NCBI GenBank assembly: GCA_001724275.1
Contig: MEDZ01000017.1
Coordinates: 1-64,000, forward strand
DNA from: Gemmatimonadetes bacterium SCN 70-22
Lineage (GTDB): Bacteria > Gemmatimonadota > Gemmatimonadetes > Gemmatimonadales > Gemmatimonadaceae
Reading direction: 5' to 3'
Length of the DNA stretch: 64,000 nucleotides
Each line of letters begins with the position of its first letter. Positions within the stretch are counted from its first letter, which is position 1. Position numbers and translations under genes: made by a program. A model generated the notes under the pieces. The model worked only from the letters and a program-made list of their open reading frames with translations. It was not told the origin of the DNA and ran no database searches. Positions 49,799 to 60,068 of this stretch are shown in pieces.

Positions 49799-52263
49799 GT
49801 GTCACTTCGAATCTTCTCGCGCCCCTATGCGGCGCGCGTCACAGCCCTGCGTTCCCCAAGGGGACGCGTGTCACGCGATCGCCATCGCGTGGCGCTCACC
49901 CCCCGCCTGGTCATCACGTTGGGCATGGCACTCGTCACCCCCGCCACGCCCGCGCATGCGCAGGGCGGCGCCACCATCACGGGCATCGTGCGCGACGCCG
50001 GTACCCGTGCACCGATCCCCGACGCCGTCGTGCTCGTCCGCATGACGGTCCGCGCCGCGACCAACGGCTCGGGAACCAGAATCGCCGTAGGCACCGGCGC
50101 CCCGCGCGGAGCACAGACGGACGAGGCCGGCCGTTACACCCTTGCTGCCCTCCCCTCAGGAGAGGCCATGCTGACCGTGCAGCGCCTCGGCTACGCTCCG
50201 GTCGTCGACTCGATCTCGCTGGCCGACGGTCGCACCGCCACGCTGGACGTGGCGCTGTCGCCGGCGGCCCAGGTCATCGCGCCGATGGTCGTCTCCGCCA
50301 CCCGTGAGGCACAAACGCGCACGGAAAACTCCGCCACCATCGACGCCATCGACGGCACGGCGATCCGCGAGGCGCGCGCGGCGCACCCGGCAGCGATCGC
50401 CCAGCGCATCCCCGGCGTGCACATCTCTCAACTGTCGGGGGAGGGGCACTCAACGGCGATCCGCCAGCCCATCTCCACCAAGCCGCTCTACCTGTATCTG
50501 GAGGATGGCGTTCCCACGCGCTCCACCGGCTTCTTCAACCACAACGCACTCTATGAGGTGAACCTGCCGCAGGCGGGGGGGATGGAGGTGCTGAAGGGGC
50601 CGGGGACCGCGCTGTACGGGAGCGACGCCATCGGCGGGGTGGTCAACGTCCTCACGCGCCCAGCCCCGGCCACGCCGTCGATCGACGTGTCGGTCGAGGG
50701 AGGGAGCTACGGCTATCACCGTGCCCTCCTCACCGGTGGGCTCACGCATGGCGCGCACGGCCTGCGTGTCGACGTCAATCGCACCACCGCTGACGGCTTC
50801 AAGGATGACGCACCCTACAAGCGCCTCAGCGCCACCGTGCGCCATGACCTCTCCACCAGCAGCGGCTGGAGCTTCCGAACGGTCGTGACGGGGACATCGG
50901 TCGAGCAGCGAGATGTCTTCGCCCTCGACGCCACCCAGTTCGACCGCCGTCCGGCGCTCAACCGGTCGCCCATCGCCTATCGCGACGTGTCGGCGCTCCG
51001 CTGGCACACCGCCGCCGAGTTCGAGCGTGGGACCACCCTCGTGAGCGTGACCCCCTTCGCCAGGCGCAACGTCCTCGACCTCCTCCCCAACTGGCAGCTG
51101 GGCTACAACCCCGAGATCTGGGACACGCGCAACAGCTCATGGGGGGCGTTGGTGAAGCTCCGTCGCGACTTCGCCCCGTGGCGCACGCGCGTCATCGCCG
51201 GCGCCGACCTCGAGGTCTCGCCGGGCTCAGCCAGGAACACCGGGATCGTCACCGGACGGACGGGACCCGACAGCGCGTGGACGAGCTATACCTTGGGCGC
51301 CGTGCACTATGACTACGACGTCACCTTCCGCCAGGCGTCGCCCTACCTCCACACCGAGTTCTCGCCGTTGCCGCGGACGCGCTTCGATGTCGGGCTCCGC
51401 TACGACCACAGCGGCTACCGCTACGCATCGCACCTGGCCGCCGTGCAGACGGGGCGCTTCCGGGTCCCGGCCGACACCTCGCCCACGTATGCGCGGTGGA
51501 GCCCCAAGGCCGGCGTGACCGTGGACCTGCGCCGTGACCTCAACCTGTATGCTTCCTATCGCGAGGGGTTCCGCGCCCCGGCGCAGAGCCAGCTCTTCCA
51601 GCAGGGCGCGAATCTGAACACGGTCGGGCTCGAACCCGTCACCGCCAGCAGCAAGGAGGTCGGGGCGCGCGGCAACCTGACGGCGCGCGCCACCTGGCAG
51701 GTCGCCGCATACGAGATGCGCGTCCGCAACAACTCCTCAGCGTCCTGGATGCCCAGGGGATCCAGACCACCTCGAACGCGGGCGCCACACGGCACCGGGG
51801 GCTGGAGGTGTCGCTCAGCGCGGCGCTCCTCGCGGACCTGCGACTGGACGTGGCGCACAGTCGCGCCAGCCACCAATACGAGCGCTGGGTGATCCCGGTG
51901 GGCGGGCAGAATCGCGACTATGCGGGCAAGACGATGGAGCAGGCGCCCGACGCACTCACCAATGTGCTCCTGAGCTGGAGCCCGGGCGCGCTGCATGGCG
52001 GTCGCCTCGCGGCGGAGTGGTCGGGCACCGGGCGGTACTACATGGATCCGGAGAACTCGCACAGCTACGCGGGCTTCGCGCTCTGGACACTGCATGCCAA
52101 CTACATGCTGCGCGGGGTCGGCGAACTCTTCGCCCGCGTCACCAACCTTGCCAACCGGCGCTACGCCGAGCTGGTGTCCTACAACGCGTTCAGCCGTGAG
52201 CAGTTCACGCCCGGCAATCCGCGCATGGTCTTTGCGGGGGTACGGTTCACATGGGAGCGCTGA
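49799..52263 (+). pseudogene. TonB-dependent receptor, frameshifted
   Basis: Signal peptide ending AHAQ, a carboxypeptidase-like N-domain (GATITGIVRDAG), plug (STKPLYLYLEDGVP, LKGPGTALYGSDAIGGVVNV) and a 22-strand-type barrel. The frame breaks near 51733: after VRNN the correct continuation (LSVLDAQGIQTTSNAGATR, GLEVSLSA) is in the +1-shifted frame, consistent with loss of one base. The barrel then continues to a normal FTWER terminus at 52263. Starts at GTG 49799 or 49868. Copper-complex uptake is suggested by neighbours. A sequencing error is possible. Confidence 0.82.
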
Positions 52264-53564
52264 CTGCGATGCGCCGCGCCCTCCAGGCCGCCGTTGTCGC
52301 ACTCGCGCTCGCGAGCGCGCTGGGGTGCGCTCGCGCGCCCGAGATCATCCTTGACCGGCCGGCCACGCTCCGCGCCGCGACCGACGGCGGCGCCACGCCG
52401 ATGTTCGCCATCGCCCCGAGTGGCGCGCGCACCCTGGCGTGGGTCTCCGCGCCCGGCGGCGGAAGCGATGGGCGCCTCTACACGTCCACCGACGGCGCGC
52501 CAGCCTCGGAGCTGCGCGACCCGTTGGGCGGCATCGAGCCGCACGGCGAGGCGCCGCCGAAGATCGGCTACGCGCCGGACGGCGCGCTCTATGCGCTGTA
52601 CGCCGTCGCCCGACTGGAGGCGGCGCGCCGCTTTCCCTTCACGACCTTGCGCCTTGCCCGATCACCGGACGGCGGCCGTACCTGGGGCGCGCCGCACACG
52701 GTGCTGGGCGACGCCGTGCCGGGGTCACGCAACTTCCACGCGTTGCACGTGGCGGCAGACGGTTCGCTCTACGTCTCCTGGCTCGAGGCGCGGGGCGGCG
52801 CCCGGTCGGCGACCTACCTCACCCGCTCCACCGACGGAGGGATCACCTGGCGCCCCACCGTTCGCGTGGCCGAGGGAGAATCGTGTCCCTGCTGCCGCAC
52901 CGCCATCGCGACCGCCCCCGACGGGACCCTGTTCCTGTCGTGGCGCACCGTCCTGGCCGGCAACGTGCGGGACATCGTCGTCGCCTCGTCGGCCGACCTG
53001 GGGGTCACCTGGAGTCCCGCCGTGCGCGTGCACGCCGACGACTTCGTCTTCGACGGGTGCCCGCACGCCGGTCCCTCGCTGCAGGTGGATGCCGCCGGGC
53101 GGCTCCACGTGGCCTGGTGGACGGGACGCGAAGGTCACGCGGGCGTGTACTACGCCCGCTCCGACGACGGGGGCCGCACGTTCGGGCCGCCCGTCGCGTT
53201 AGGCGTGGCTCCCTTCGCCCGCCCGGCGCACGCCCAGGTCGCGCTCCAGGGCGACGGCTCGGTCGTGGTGGCGTGGGACGACGCGCGCACCTCGCCCCCG
53301 CGCGTCCTCCTCCGGCGCTCGCGCGACGGCGGCGCGACCTTCGGCCCGGCGGTCATCGCCTCCGACACCACCGCAGCCGCGACCTTCCCGGTGCTCGCGC
53401 TCCACGGCGATGCGATCACCGTCGCCTGGGCGCAGCAATCCCGCGCGGCGCTGGAACACGCCGATCACGTCCGCCCCGACATGAAGGACCCCAACGCGGT
53501 GATGCCGCTGCCCGCCGTTGGGGCCCAAGTGGTCGTCGTGCGTCAGGGGTTCCTGCCGCCCTGA
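52251..53564 (+). CDS. sialidase-like (BNR/Asp-box) lipoprotein
   Basis: A 437-residue protein with a lipobox (ALASALGC) and at least four Asp-box blades (SPDGGRTWG, STDGGITW, SDDGGRTFG, SRDGGATFG), predicting a six-bladed propeller on the periplasmic or surface side. No sialidase catalytic set is seen. A CPCC motif within EGESCPCCRTAIA could bind copper. The start overlaps the receptor's stop by 13 bp, so the two are coupled. It probably helps the receptor bind substrate. Confidence 0.8.
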   Translation: MGALTAMRRALQAAVVALALASALGCARAPEIILDRPATLRAATDGGATPMFAIAPSGARTLAWVSAPGGGSDGRLYTSTDGAPASELRDPLGGIEPHGEAPPKIGYAPDGALYALYAVARLEAARRFPFTTLRLARSPDGGRTWGAPHTVLGDAVPGSRNFHALHVAADGSLYVSWLEARGGARSATYLTRSTDGGITWRPTVRVAEGESCPCCRTAIATAPDGTLFLSWRTVLAGNVRDIVVASSADLGVTWSPAVRVHADDFVFDGCPHAGPSLQVDAAGRLHVAWWTGREGHAGVYYARSDDGGRTFGPPVALGVAPFARPAHAQVALQGDGSVVVAWDDARTSPPRVLLRRSRDGGATFGPAVIASDTTAAATFPVLALHGDAITVAWAQQSRAALEHADHVRPDMKDPNAVMPLPAVGAQVVVVRQGFLPP

Positions 53565-53828
53565 CGTCCCCGCGGACGGAGAGGCGTGTCGTGGTGGCAC
53601 CGGTTGGCGAAGGGCCTGTGTGCCGTGCGCGCCCGAACGGGCGGGCGTGCCCGGCGTCCCAGGCGCCTCGGGCACCCCGGGCGCTGCCGCCTGCCCCACG
53701 CGCAACGCGCCCGACACCACGGAATGCGCCGCGGCACTCCCGGGCATCAGGCACCACTGCCCCCCCGCCAGGATCATCACGATCCAGAGCGGCAGGGCAG
53801 CGGCCAGGGTGAGCGAACGGCGGAGCAT
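53199..53828 (-). CDS. possible small exported protein, end uncertain
   Basis: From ATG 53828 the frame gives MLRRSLTLAAALPLWIVMIL then AGGQWCLMPGSAAAHS, a plausible signal peptide plus Cys segment like the DUF2946-type proteins, then Ala/Pro/Gly-rich sequence. It lies 64 bp after csoR on the same strand, so could end the copper operon. The frame runs 366 bp into the opposite-strand sialidase-like gene, so the true end may be nearer (another frame stops at 53543). Apart from this, 53565-53892 holds nothing recognised. Confidence 0.35.
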   Translation of the reverse strand: MLRRSLTLAAALPLWIVMILAGGQWCLMPGSAAAHSVVSGALRVGQAAAPGVPEAPGTPGTPARSGAHGTQALRQPVPPRHASPSAGTSGRQEPLTHDDHLGPNGGQRHHRVGVLHVGADVIGVFQRRAGLLRPGDGDRIAVEREHREGRGCGGVGGDDRRAEGRAAVARAPEEDARGRGARVVPRHHDRAVALERDLGVRRAGEGSHA

Positions 53829-53892
53829 GCGGATCAAGGCGTGAGCTGGTCGCGAGCGTGTCGCGAATCGGGACCGGAGCGAAGCCCCGGGG

Positions 53893-54276
53893 TCAACGCG
53901 CGTGACGGTACATGAGTTCGATCAACTCGTCGTAGACGGCCTCGGCGGCCTCCGGACCCGACTGCACCGCCGCCGCAACACAGTGGCGCAGGTGGTTGCG
54001 CATCAGTTCGCGCCCGGTGGCGCGGAGCGCCTCGTGCACCGACGAGATCTGCGTGAGGATGTCCGCACAGTAGCGGTCCTCCTCGACCATCCGCTGCAGC
54101 CCGCGCACCTGTCCCTCGATGCGCCGCAAGCGCTTGAGGTTGCGCTCCTTGATGGCGGGATCCACCGCCACCGCCTTGCGCCCCCCTTCCTGGTCGATGG
54201 CGCAGCCGCAGCCGCACGTCGTGGCCAGCGCTCCCTCGTCGCCCGGCAGGGCCCCCTTCTCGTGCGTGTCATGCAT
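53893..54276 (-). CDS. csoR: CsoR-family copper-sensing repressor
   Basis: A 127-residue protein with an N-terminal Cys/Gly segment ([10 protein letters not shown]) and the DUF156 helix bundle: [20 protein letters not shown] (Cys ligand) and NHLRHCV (His, Cys ligands). Copper binding releases it from GC-rich operators. The last clear gene in copZ-cupredoxin-copA-csoR; its ATG overlaps the end of copA by 8 bp, making a feedback loop. Two matching operators sit in the operon promoter. Confidence 0.92.
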   Translation of the reverse strand: MHDTHEKGALPGDEGALATTCGCGCAIDQEGGRKAVAVDPAIKERNLKRLRRIEGQVRGLQRMVEEDRYCADILTQISSVHEALRATGRELMRNHLRHCVAAAVQSGPEAAEAVYDELIELMYRHAR

Positions 54277-56674
54277 GGCGCTGACCCCTGGTGGGAGGAC
54301 GCCAGGAGCGGAGACGCAGCGAGTTGCCCACGACCGAGACGGAGCTCATCGCCATCGCCGCACTGGCCAGGATGGGACTGAGGAGGAGGCGGAAGACCGG
54401 ATAGAGCGCCCCCGCCGCCACCGGGATCCCGATGGAGTTGTAGATGAAGGCCCAGAACAGGTTCTGCTTCATGATGCGCAGGCTGGACCGGGCCAGCGCC
54501 AGGGCGTCGACCACGGAGGTCGGGTCGCCCCGCATCAGGGTGATGTCGCTCGCCTCGATCGCGATGTCGGTCCCGGTGCCGAGGGCGATGCCGACGTCGG
54601 CCTGGGCCAGCGACGGCGCGTCGTTGATGCCGTCACCGACCATCGCCACGACCCGCCCCTCGCGTTGCAGCCGGCGGATCTCCTCCACCTTGCCGTCGGG
54701 GCGCACGTCGGCCACCACGCGGGCAATCCCCGCCTGGCGGGCGATGGCCTCGGCGGTGCGGTGCGTGTCGCCCGTCAGCATCACCACCTCCATCCCCTGC
54801 GCCTTCAACGCCTCCACCGCCTGCGCGGCCGTCGGCTTGAGCGGGTCGGCGATGGCCAGCGCCCCCGTCAGGGTGCCGTTGACGGCGACATAGACGGGCG
54901 TGTAGCCGAGCGACGACCACGCACCCGCCTGCTCGCTGAGCGGGGCGACGTCGATCGCATTGTCGGCCATGAGGGCGGCGTTCCCCACCGCCAGCCCCTG
55001 TCCGTCGACGACCCCCACCACCCCCTTCCCGGTCACCGAGTCGAACGCCTCGGCCCGCACGAGGGCGGCGCCCATGGCCGTCGCCCGCGCCGCGATCGCC
55101 TCGCCTAACGGGTGCTCCGAGGACTGCTCGAGCGACGCGACCAGGCGCAGCATCTCGCCCTCGCTCACCTCGGCGCCACGTTGCACGACCGCCATCACTT
55201 CCGGGCGCCCTGCGGTGATCGTCCCCGTCTTGTCGAAGACGACCGTGTCCACCCGCGACGCCCGTTCCAGCGCCTCGCCCCCCTTGATCAGGACACCCAG
55301 CTGCGCCCCGCGCCCCGTGGCCACCATCACGGCCGTCGGGACCGCCAGTCCCATCGCGCACGGACAGGCGATGATCAGGACCGCCACGGCCGCCGCGAAG
55401 CCGCGCACGAACGGCGCCGAGTCGCTGGCCACGAACCAGGTCACGAACGTCGCCACGGCGATCGACAGGACGATGGGGACGAAGATCCCGCTGATCCGGT
55501 CGGCTTGCCGCTGGATGGGGGCCCGTGTCCCCTGCGCATCCTTCATCAGCGCCACGATCTGGGACAGGACCGAATCGGCGCCCAACGTCGTGGCCCGGAA
55601 GCGGAACGCCCCGGTGCGGTTGACCGAGCCGCCGATCACGCGGTCGTCGACCCGCTTGGCCACGGGCATCGACTCGCCGGTGAGCATCGACTCGTCCACC
55701 GCGCTCTCGCCGGAGACGATCACCCCATCCACCGGAATGCGCTCCCCCGGGCGCACGCCGATCACGTCGCCACTGCGCACCTGCTCCAGCGGGAGCTCCA
55801 CCTCCACCCCGTCACGGTCCACCCGGGCCACCTTGGGCTGCAAGTCGATGAGCTTGCGTAATGCCGACGACGTCTCGCCCTTCGCCCTGGCCTCCATCGC
55901 GTTCCCGACGAGGATGAGGGCGATGATGATGATGACCGCCTCGTAGTAGACGTCGGGGGCCACTCCGCGCGCGATGAAGAAGCCCGGCGCGAGCGTCGCC
56001 GCCGCGGAGAAGAGGAAGGCCGCCCCGGTGCCGATCGCGATGAGCGTGTTCATGTCGGCCGAGCGATGACGGAACGCCTGCCAGGCGCGCGTATAGAAGT
56101 GCCGTCCCGCCCACCCCATGATCACCAGCGTCAGCGCCAGCAGCGCGTAGCCGAGCGTCGTGGCGGGGATGGCGTAGACCCACGGCATCACGCGCCGGAG
56201 GGCCGGGTCGAGCACCATCATCGACCACCGCATGAAGGGATCGGCGGTCTCGCCCATCCCCAGGTGTGCGTTGGCCGACATGAGCGGCATCGAGACGACC
56301 ATCGCGACGACCCCGACCAGCGCGGCGATGATCGCCTTGTGTCGCAGCTCGGCGTATTCCTGTCGACGCGCCGCATCCTGCGCGTCCTGCTCCTCGGCCG
56401 CGGTACGCCCCGGCACGGGGAGCTCGGCGCCATAGCCCGTGTCGCGGATGCGCTCGACCAGGGTGGCGGGGTCGATGCGCGCGGGGTCATAGGCGACCGT
56501 CGCGCTGTTGGTCATCAGGTTCACGGTGGCGTCGAGCACCCCGGGCGTCTTGCCCAGGGTGCGCTGGACGCGCCCCTGGCACGCCGCGCAGGTCATCCCG
56601 CTCACCGGAATCACCACCGTGCTCCGCTCGTCGGCCGCCGCCCCCCGCGGCTCGGCCGAAAGAGATGTCGTCAT
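54269..56674 (-). CDS. copA: copper-translocating P1B-type ATPase
   Basis: An 801-residue copper exporter. N-terminal heavy-metal domain with GMTCAAC, eight transmembrane helices, TGES (actuator), CPC ion site (near 439), DKTGT (near 485), the SEHPLG histidine and GDGINDAP (near 677). CPC and the context predict Cu(I) efflux to the periplasm. It overlaps the cupredoxin by 4 bp and csoR by 8 bp. A CGTTAGGC encodes Leu-Gly in the HPLG motif. Confidence 0.96.
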   Translation of the reverse strand: MTTSLSAEPRGAAADERSTVVIPVSGMTCAACQGRVQRTLGKTPGVLDATVNLMTNSATVAYDPARIDPATLVERIRDTGYGAELPVPGRTAAEEQDAQDAARRQEYAELRHKAIIAALVGVVAMVVSMPLMSANAHLGMGETADPFMRWSMMVLDPALRRVMPWVYAIPATTLGYALLALTLVIMGWAGRHFYTRAWQAFRHRSADMNTLIAIGTGAAFLFSAAATLAPGFFIARGVAPDVYYEAVIIIIALILVGNAMEARAKGETSSALRKLIDLQPKVARVDRDGVEVELPLEQVRSGDVIGVRPGERIPVDGVIVSGESAVDESMLTGESMPVAKRVDDRVIGGSVNRTGAFRFRATTLGADSVLSQIVALMKDAQGTRAPIQRQADRISGIFVPIVLSIAVATFVTWFVASDSAPFVRGFAAAVAVLIIACPCAMGLAVPTAVMVATGRGAQLGVLIKGGEALERASRVDTVVFDKTGTITAGRPEVMAVVQRGAEVSEGEMLRLVASLEQSSEHPLGEAIAARATAMGAALVRAEAFDSVTGKGVVGVVDGQGLAVGNAALMADNAIDVAPLSEQAGAWSSLGYTPVYVAVNGTLTGALAIADPLKPTAAQAVEALKAQGMEVVMLTGDTHRTAEAIARQAGIARVVADVRPDGKVEEIRRLQREGRVVAMVGDGINDAPSLAQADVGIALGTGTDIAIEASDITLMRGDPTSVVDALALARSSLRIMKQNLFWAFIYNSIGIPVAAGALYPVFRLLLSPILASAAMAMSSVSVVGNSLRLRSWRPPTRGQRHA

Positions 56675-57057
56675 GACCGGTCCTCCACCACGATCGTTCC
56701 CCGCAGCATTCCCATCCCGCACATGAACTCATGGGTCCCCGGCGCCCCCGCGGTCAGTTCCACCGCGGTCTTCTCGTGCGCCGGGAGGAAGCGCCGCACG
56801 CCGAAGTCGGGAATGACCACTTCCTCGGAGCAGCTCGAGTCCTCCTGCCGGTCGAAGACCAGGGTCACGCGGGCGCCGCGCGGCACGCGCACGGTCGAGG
56901 GGGTGTAGCCCCCCCGCACCACGATCGGGACCCGGGCCGCACCGCCAGCCGCAACAGCCGCCGTTGCCCCCTCGCCCTCGGAGAAGAAGAAGTACCAGTT
57001 GATGAGGGCAATCAGGACGAGGCCGCCGGCCACCACTCCCCAGTCCGCGGCGCTCAC
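56671..57057 (-). CDS. membrane-anchored cupredoxin
   Basis: A 128-residue protein from GTG 57057. One N-terminal helix ([20 protein letters not shown]) then a cupredoxin domain with [19 protein letters not shown] and the copper loop [16 protein letters not shown]. It probably accepts Cu from CopA at the outer face of the inner membrane. Both ends overlap neighbours (copZ stop as GTGA, copA start as ATGA). Confidence 0.88.
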   Translation of the reverse strand: MSAADWGVVAGGLVLIALINWYFFFSEGEGATAAVAAGGAARVPIVVRGGYTPSTVRVPRGARVTLVFDRQEDSSCSEEVVIPDFGVRRFLPAHEKTAVELTAGAPGTHEFMCGMGMLRGTIVVEDRS

Positions 57058-57263
57058 GTGACCTCCTGCGCGTCGTAACCCGCGTCGCCCACGGCCTCGA
57101 TCAGCGCCCCCACCGTCGTCCGCGAGGGGTCGTATGCGACCGTCGCCGAACCGATGGCCAGCTGCTCGAGCGTCGCCCCCTCGACGGCGGTGATCGCCTT
57201 GCGCACCGCCTGGACGCAGTGTCCGCACGACATGCCCGAAACCTTCAGCGTGATCCGCTCCAT
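57054..57263 (-). CDS. copZ: copper chaperone CopZ
   Basis: A 69-residue HMA protein: MERITLKVSGMSCGHCVQAV has the GMxCxxC copper site, and the rest follows the ferredoxin-like HMA fold. It carries Cu(I) in the cytoplasm to CopA and CsoR. First gene of the operon, 53 bp downstream of the -10 element. Confidence 0.94.
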   Translation of the reverse strand: MERITLKVSGMSCGHCVQAVRKAITAVEGATLEQLAIGSATVAYDPSRTTVGALIEAVGDAGYDAQEVT

Positions 57264-57296
57264 GTGTCCCTCCCGAGGTGTATTCGGGGGAACCAT

Positions 57297-57313
57297 ATAC
57301 CCCCCGATGGTAT
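57297..57313. promoter_or_regulatory. CsoR-type operator, site 2
   Basis: ATACCCCCCGATGGTAT (17 bp) lies just downstream of the copZ -10 element. Its ATACC and GGTAT ends are those of the first site, 26 bp away, and of CsoR operators in other bacteria. Confidence 0.75.
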
Positions 57314-57315
57314 CC

Positions 57316-57344
57316 AGATTAGATACCTCCGGGGGGTATGTCAA
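57316..57344 (-). promoter_or_regulatory. copZ operon promoter
   Basis: On the minus strand TTGACA (57344-57339) and TAATCT (57321-57316) are separated by 17 bp, a near-perfect sigma70 promoter. The spacer is filled by CsoR site 1. Confidence 0.85.
57323..57339. promoter_or_regulatory. CsoR-type operator, site 1
   Basis: ATACCTCCGGGGGGTAT (17 bp, imperfect dyad with ATACC/GGTAT ends) lies exactly between the -35 and -10 elements of the copZ promoter, so bound repressor would block RNA polymerase. Confidence 0.82.
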
Positions 57345-57357
57345 TAGGGGGACCGCC

Positions 57358-57618
57358 TCAGGTGATGTCGAGCCCGGCCTCCCGCAGCTTGGCCACCACG
57401 CGGGCGCGAAGGTCCTGCGAGCAGCAGCGCACCTCGCGCGTCTCGTGGAGGGCGGCAAGGAAGCGCTCGGCGAACTCGGCGTGCGGGACGCAGTGCGAGC
57501 ACTCGGCCAGGTGCCGCCGGACCGCGATCATGCGCTCGGGGGTCAGCTCGGCATCCACGTAGTCCCAGAGCTGTTGCATGGCCGACGTGCAGTCGACCTT
57601 CGGCGAGTTTTCAGTCAT
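57358..57618 (-). CDS. zinc-finger anti-sigma factor (zf-HC2 type)
   Basis: An 86-residue protein with H-x3-C-x2-C in RRHLAECSHC (near residues 36-45), plus CCSQDLRARVVAKL. No membrane helix. This is the short, soluble ZAS type that binds and restrains ECF sigma factors, often redox-sensitive. Its start overlaps the sigma gene by 8 bp. The stop lies 14 bp from the copper operon's -35. Confidence 0.85.
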   Translation of the reverse strand: MTENSPKVDCTSAMQQLWDYVDAELTPERMIAVRRHLAECSHCVPHAEFAERFLAALHETREVRCCSQDLRARVVAKLREAGLDIT

Positions 57619-58213
57619 CGGTCCGCTCCTCCCCCATCGACGCCGCCGAGGCGAAGCCGGCGTCACGGGCGTACTCCCTCAGTTTTTCCTGCAGCTGGCG
57701 CCGCCCCCGAAAGAGACGGGAGCGAACCGTCCCGACGGGGACCCCCAGCACCTCCGATGCGGCGTCGTAGGACTGGTCCTCCACGTCGACGAGCACGACC
57801 GTGGACCGAAATGGTTCCGGCAGCTCATCGATCGCGCGCTGGAGGGCAGGCGCGAGGTCGACTCGGGCGAGCAGCTGGTCGAGCCCATTGCGACGACCGT
57901 CCTCCTGGACCGCGACCGCGGCCAACGCCTCCGCATCGCCATCCTCCACCTCGACCTCGTGCCGGCGCTTCTCGAGCGAGCGCAGGAAGGCGTTGCGACA
58001 GATCGTGAAGAGCCAGCGCCGCGCATCGCTCCCCGGCTGGAAGGTGTGCCAGGAACGGAAGGCGCGCAGGTACGTCTCCTGGACCAGGTCCTCGGCATCT
58101 GCCGGGTTCCGGGTCAGGGAGTAGGCGAACCGGTACACATCGTCCATGTATGGGAGCGCGTCGCGCGCGAACTCCGCATCGCGTGACGCATCCCCTTCGA
58201 CCGCTGGTGCCAT
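57611..58213 (-). CDS. ECF-family RNA polymerase sigma factor with anti-sigma partner
   Basis: A 200-residue sigma factor. Region 2: YRFAYSLTRNPADAEDLVQE, RRWLFTICRNAFL. Region 4: LPEPFRSTVVLVDVEDQSYD, VGTVRSRLFRGRRQLQ. The next gene is its likely anti-sigma. ATG 58213 preferred over GTG 58222. Position next to the copper operon hints at a role in metal or redox stress, but this is inference only. Confidence 0.92.
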   Translation of the reverse strand: MAPAVEGDASRDAEFARDALPYMDDVYRFAYSLTRNPADAEDLVQETYLRAFRSWHTFQPGSDARRWLFTICRNAFLRSLEKRRHEVEVEDGDAEALAAVAVQEDGRRNGLDQLLARVDLAPALQRAIDELPEPFRSTVVLVDVEDQSYDAASEVLGVPVGTVRSRLFRGRRQLQEKLREYARDAGFASAASMGEERTDD

Positions 58214-58402
58214 GTCCCCCACCTAGCCGGGTGATCGCTGCGGGGTTCCCTTCCCCGCGTGATGGACGATAACCACGGCCGCCCGCGGGGGCGAGCGTCG
58301 CGCGCGGCTCGGCAGCACCGATGTAGATTCCCCCGTGGCCGCCCACGCGCCCGACGGGTCGGGGCGCGGCGGCTTCCCGATGACGAGGCTCCCGTCTCCT
58401 CC

Positions 58403-60046
58403 ATGACATCGCCGTACTCGCCGACGCCCGTGCCCATCGCCGCGCGCGGCGGCACCACGGGGCACCCCGCGGACACCTTTCAGGGCTCGGAGGCGTGGAC
58501 ACGCGCCCTGATCGACCGCGCGGGGTTCGGCGTGTTCCGCTGCACGGCCGACGGGACGCTGGTGGACGTGAACGCCGCGTTGGCGACGATGCTCGGCTTC
58601 TCCGACCCCGGGGCGCTCAAGGCGTCCGGGTTGTCCGACACGCTGTGGAGCTCGCGCGAGGAGCGCGAGCGCTGCCTGGCGGAGCTGGAGAGCGGGGCGC
58701 GCGAGACGTCGCACGACGTGCAGGCCCGGCGCCGTGACGGGAGCGTGTTGCACCTGCGGCTGTCGGTGACCGCCGACCGCGACGGGCGGGGACGCGTCCG
58801 GTTCGTCGAGGGGATCGCCGAGAACATCACCGAGCGCGAGCGACGCGAGGAGGTGGTGCGGCGCGGCGAGCGCATGGCCGCGCTCGGCCGCACGCTGGCC
58901 GGCGTGGCGCACGAGATCAACAACCCGCTGGCCGCCATCTCCGGCTTCGCCCAGATCCTCCTGAAGCGGGAGCAGCCCGCCGAGGACCGGCACGCGCTGG
59001 AGACGATGCTGCACGAGGCACGGCGTGCGGCGCGCATCGTGAAGGACCTCCTCGCCATCGCCCGGCGCCAGGAGGGGACGGAGCGGGTCCGCGTCGACGC
59101 GAGCGCCGTCGTCAGCTACATCGTCGACACCCAGCGCTACGCGATGGAAACCCGCGGCATCCGCGCCAGTGTGCAGCTGGCGACGGCGCCGGCCTGGGTC
59201 CTGGTGGACCCGGCGCAGCTGGAGCAGGTGGTGCTCAACCTCGTGGTCAATGCGCGCCAGGCCCTCGAGTCGGGGCTCGAGCGCCGGCACGAGGATGACG
59301 GATGGATTCCCTCGCTCGGCGTGGGGACGCGCGTGGAGGACGAGCAGGTCCTGATCGAGGTCGCGGACAACGGACCCGGCATTCCGGTACGCGACCTTCC
59401 GCGTATCTGGGAGCCATTCTGGACGACACGCGAGGAGGGCGAGGGGTCGGGGCTTGGCCTGTCGGTCGTGCACGGCATCATCGGGGCGCTTGGCGGGACG
59501 ATCGACGTGTCGAGTGCGCCCGGCCAGGCGACGCGCTTCACCGTTTCACTTCCGTACGCCGGGCCGGCACCCTCGTCGGTGCCGGAGCCTGCCGCCAGCG
59601 CCGACGCCGCCGACCTCGCCGACCTCGCCGACCACGCCGCCAGCGCCGACGGCGAGGCGCCGCAGCCGCAGCCGCAGGCGCCGCGCCCCCTCGACATCCT
59701 GGTGGTCGACGACGAAAGCGTCATCCGCGAGCTCCTCTCCCGCTTCCTCGCCCGGCGCGGGCACGCGGTCCTGGCGGCGGTGAACGGCGAGCACGCATTG
59801 CGGCTGGCGGAACAGGGATCGTTCGACGTCGTGATCAGCGACCTGCACATGCCCGGGATGGACGGGCGGGCGCTGATCCGGCGCTTGCGCCTCCTCCCAT
59901 CCACCGCACGCACGCGCTTCTTCCTCTCCACGGGCGACGCGGTCGCCTCGCCGGGCCGTCCCGGCGACGAGGACACCGCCGACGTCGAGGTCGTCACCAA
60001 GCCCTACGACGTCGACGCCCTCGTGGACCTCGTCGAGGGACGATGA
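58403..60046 (+). CDS. hybrid histidine kinase (PAS-HisKA-HATPase-REC)
   Basis: A 547-residue soluble sensor kinase. PAS domain (about 25-150; [20 protein letters not shown]), HisKA with VAHEINNPL (phospho-His near 172), HATPase ([26 protein letters not shown]), then an Ala/Asp linker with LADLAD repeats and a C-terminal receiver ([20 protein letters not shown], phospho-Asp near 492). No membrane helix. Input unknown; output may be phosphotransfer elsewhere. ATG 58403; the frame upstream to 58259 lacks similarity. Confidence 0.9.
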   Translation: MTSPYSPTPVPIAARGGTTGHPADTFQGSEAWTRALIDRAGFGVFRCTADGTLVDVNAALATMLGFSDPGALKASGLSDTLWSSREERERCLAELESGARETSHDVQARRRDGSVLHLRLSVTADRDGRGRVRFVEGIAENITERERREEVVRRGERMAALGRTLAGVAHEINNPLAAISGFAQILLKREQPAEDRHALETMLHEARRAARIVKDLLAIARRQEGTERVRVDASAVVSYIVDTQRYAMETRGIRASVQLATAPAWVLVDPAQLEQVVLNLVVNARQALESGLERRHEDDGWIPSLGVGTRVEDEQVLIEVADNGPGIPVRDLPRIWEPFWTTREEGEGSGLGLSVVHGIIGALGGTIDVSSAPGQATRFTVSLPYAGPAPSSVPEPAASADAADLADLADHAASADGEAPQPQPQAPRPLDILVVDDESVIRELLSRFLARRGHAVLAAVNGEHALRLAEQGSFDVVISDLHMPGMDGRALIRRLRLLPSTARTRFFLSTGDAVASPGRPGDEDTADVEVVTKPYDVDALVDLVEGR

Positions 60047-60068
60047 CGCCACGTCTCCTGACGCCCCC

